A DNA stretch of 64,000 nt, taken from assembly GCF_000355805.1 (NCBI RefSeq), contig NZ_CM001837.1, positions 2,309,299 to 2,373,298 on the forward strand, in the 5' to 3' direction. The DNA comes from Dokdonia sp. PRO95. Lineage in GTDB: Bacteria; Bacteroidota; Bacteroidia; Flavobacteriales; Flavobacteriaceae. The notes under the pieces are model-generated. The model was not told where the DNA came from. It was given only the letters and a program-made list of their open reading frames with translations, and did not search any database. A program made the position numbers and the translations under genes. Positions 62,422 to 64,000 of the stretch are shown here, piece by piece (within the stretch, counting starts at the first letter, position 1; each line of letters begins with the position of its first letter).

Positions 62422-62985
62422 CTATACCGGCTTATTAAAGGGATCATCCTCGTCCATTTGTTGATTCTGCTCTAAGATATTTGTAGAGATTCCCTCCTCT
62501 ACAAGTGTGATTCCTTTTTGAAGAATTAAACTGTTTGGGTAGGTGTGTAGTCCGCCATCAGAGGTACGTAAATTAGTGTGAAACGCCTTGATGTCTTCTA
62601 TAATCGCGATGATAGGAAAATCTTTGTCGTGAATTTTTATACGGTCACCTATTTTGTAAGGAAGTGTAAAAAAGATAATCACGCCAGATGTAAGATTACT
62701 TAGCACTGACCACTGCGCAAAAAAGGCAACACCTATAATAGCAAAAACAGAGCTCGCAATGACTCCAATGTCCTTAATTTTAATTCCCCAAATTAGTATA
62801 CTTATGATGAACGCAATGATTAAAAGCACTGCGTCTACATATTTCATAATAAGATTTGCACGCTTCTTTACTTTGTTTTTACGCTCAGAAAAGCGGCGCA
62901 CAAAATAAGAGATAATGATGCGCAGTATTATAAATACACCTAGTGTAAATGCACTCTGTACGATCTCGGGTCTAAACAATTCCAT
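62422..62985 (-). CDS. MscS-family mechanosensitive channel, short form
   Basis: A 187-residue protein. One N-terminal helix (LGVFIILRIIISYFVRRFSE), two further helices, and the MscS pore/beta region VFAIIGVAFFAQWSVLSNLT followed by IFFTLPYKIGDRIKI. The large C-terminal alpha/beta vestibule of E. coli MscS is missing, so this is the short type. It opens under membrane tension to release solutes. It lies three bases downstream of corA. Confidence 0.9.
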   Translation of the reverse strand: MELFRPEIVQSAFTLGVFIILRIIISYFVRRFSERKNKVKKRANLIMKYVDAVLLIIAFIISILIWGIKIKDIGVIASSVFAIIGVAFFAQWSVLSNLTSGVIIFFTLPYKIGDRIKIHDKDFPIIAIIEDIKAFHTNLRTSDGGLHTYPNSLILQKGITLVEEGISTNILEQNQQMDEDDPFNKPV

Positions 62986-62988
62986 AAA

Positions 62989-64000
62989 TTAGAGCCATTT
63001 TTTACGCTTAAAGTAAATGAGTGATGCAACAAAAATAACAATCATAGCTGCCCAAAAATAATAGTAACCACCTTTGATAGCTAGCTCTGGGATATGTTCA
63101 AAATTCATCCCGTAAATACCTGCAAGAAATGTCATAGGGATGAAAATTGTAGCAATGATGGTGAGCACTTTCATCACTTCATTCATTCGGTTTGCAATGT
63201 TAGTAGAGTTCATATCCATTAGTCCAGTAATGGTATCACGGTACACTTCTACTGTCTCGATTACTTGAATGGTGTGATCATATAAGTCTCTTACAAATAT
63301 TTGCGTTTTCTTAAGAATAAGATGATTATCTACTTTTTCAAGCTTATTTACCACTTCACGTAAAGGAAATATAGAACGTCTTACTTGTATGACTTCTTTT
63401 TTAAGACTCTGAATTTCTTGAGAGTAGTTTTTTGAGGTGTCTGTGTAAATTTTATCTTCTAGTTCTTCTATTTTATTACTCAATTGCTCGATGATAATAA
63501 AGTAATGGTCAATAACGGCATCCATAATCGCATAGGTGAGATAATCTGCTCCATTAGAGCGCACTCTACCCTTGGCGTGTCTTATGCGTTCTCGCACTCC
63601 GTCAAAAACATCACCATCATATTCTTGTAAACATATAAGGTATGTCTTTCCTAGAATGAGACTTATGTGCTCAACATTGAGCTGATTTTGATCATCATAG
63701 TACAGCATTTTAAAGACGATAAATAGGTGGTCGCCATATCATCTAGTTTAGGTCGCTGGCTAGTGTTTGCAACGTCTTCCATCACTAGTGGGTGCAACTT
63801 ATAACGCTCTGCAATTTGTGTAAGTGCAACAGTATCACTTAGACCATTAATATTAATCCAAGTTACAGTCTTTTCATCGGTATCCTTGTGATATTCTTCT
63901 AGGCGTGCAAGTGTTTCCTCATCTAGATAATCATCGTTATAGTCAAAGACATCAATGCTCACAGCTTTTTCAGCCTTATTACCTGTATAAATGACGTGCC
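62989..64000 (-). pseudogene. corA: CorA-type Mg2+/Co2+ transporter, frameshifted and cut by the window edge
   Basis: The downstream frame (62989-63708) carries the C-terminal CorA part: a long coiled coil, FIPMTFLAGIYGMNF with the GMN filter, and the basic tail KRKKWL. The upstream frame (from the right edge to about 63738) reads VIYTGNKAEKAVSIDVFDYN and MEDVANTSQRPKLDD, the expected N-terminal domain, and runs open to position 64000, so the start lies outside. The join needs one extra base near ATGGCGAC (63733-63738), which would give an intact LDDMGDHLFIVFKMLYYDD. A single-base loss has split the gene, or the read is wrong. Confidence 0.88.

Overview
The window reads as the chromosome of a marine flavobacterium, most likely Dokdonia/Krokinobacter or a close relative. 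The grounds are an AT-rich sequence, the C-terminal half of a proteorhodopsin at the left edge, many Bacteroidetes-only families (DUF4293, DUF4369, DUF5916, DUF6503-like, a LytS kinase with a 2TM tail, a TonB receptor with a carboxypeptidase-like plug), -7 boxes of the type TAnnTTTG, and little visible Shine-Dalgarno sequence. The genus is inferred from memory of these families and was not searched.

Layout. 1-5.3 kb: proteorhodopsin end, GMC oxidoreductase, DUF4293 protein and rho with a long disordered insert. 5.3-6.0 kb: a dense cluster of short direct and inverted repeats between convergent rho and a SulP transporter. 6-13 kb: SulP, DUF2892/Crp, membrane and TPR proteins, LytS-type kinase, TerC. 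13-18.6 kb: an XRE regulator facing an M14 carboxypeptidase across candidate operators, an Lrp regulator, DinB-like protein, aroB and proline dehydrogenase. 18.6-22 kb: small hypotheticals, SGNH hydrolase and a frameshifted Na+/H+ antiporter. 22.1-27.5 kb: an accessory block of minus-strand genes (two lipoproteins, a membrane protein, a HEPN-domain protein, a small orphan), separated by recurring intergenic modules and ending at a tRNA-Thr. 27.7-37 kb: DUF4369 lipoprotein, DUF819 transporter, DUF5916 outer-membrane protein, M61 peptidase, an alpha/beta hydrolase without the usual serine, S1/P1 nuclease, AraC regulator. 37.2-37.7 kb: a gene-free stretch with two long stem structures. 37.7-50 kb: AlkB, DoxX, an epimerase without a normal start codon, gcvT, thrC, regulators, an RNA methyltransferase, cyclophilin, CoA pyrophosphatase-type Nudix, PlsC, and an ECF sigma factor with a membrane partner. 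50-64 kb: TonB receptor, AIM24 protein, OxyR, DUF2141, Gfo/Idh oxidoreductase, TPR lipoprotein, an SSS symporter / 35-residue membrane peptide / PIG-L operon, MscS, and a frameshifted corA that runs off the right edge.

The signal that ties the window together is a palindrome with the invariant core TTTCGCGAAA (full form about ACGCTTTCGCGAAAGCGT). I count 20 copies, where chance predicts about 0.06 for a given 10-mer. Thirteen lie between genes or at gene edges and seven inside genes, six of those in the same reading frame (Phe-Ala-Lys core). It behaves like a genome-wide dispersed element, comparable in style to cyanobacterial HIP1, and is the strongest candidate for something under-described. 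The second candidate is the cassette-like accessory block at 22-27.5 kb.
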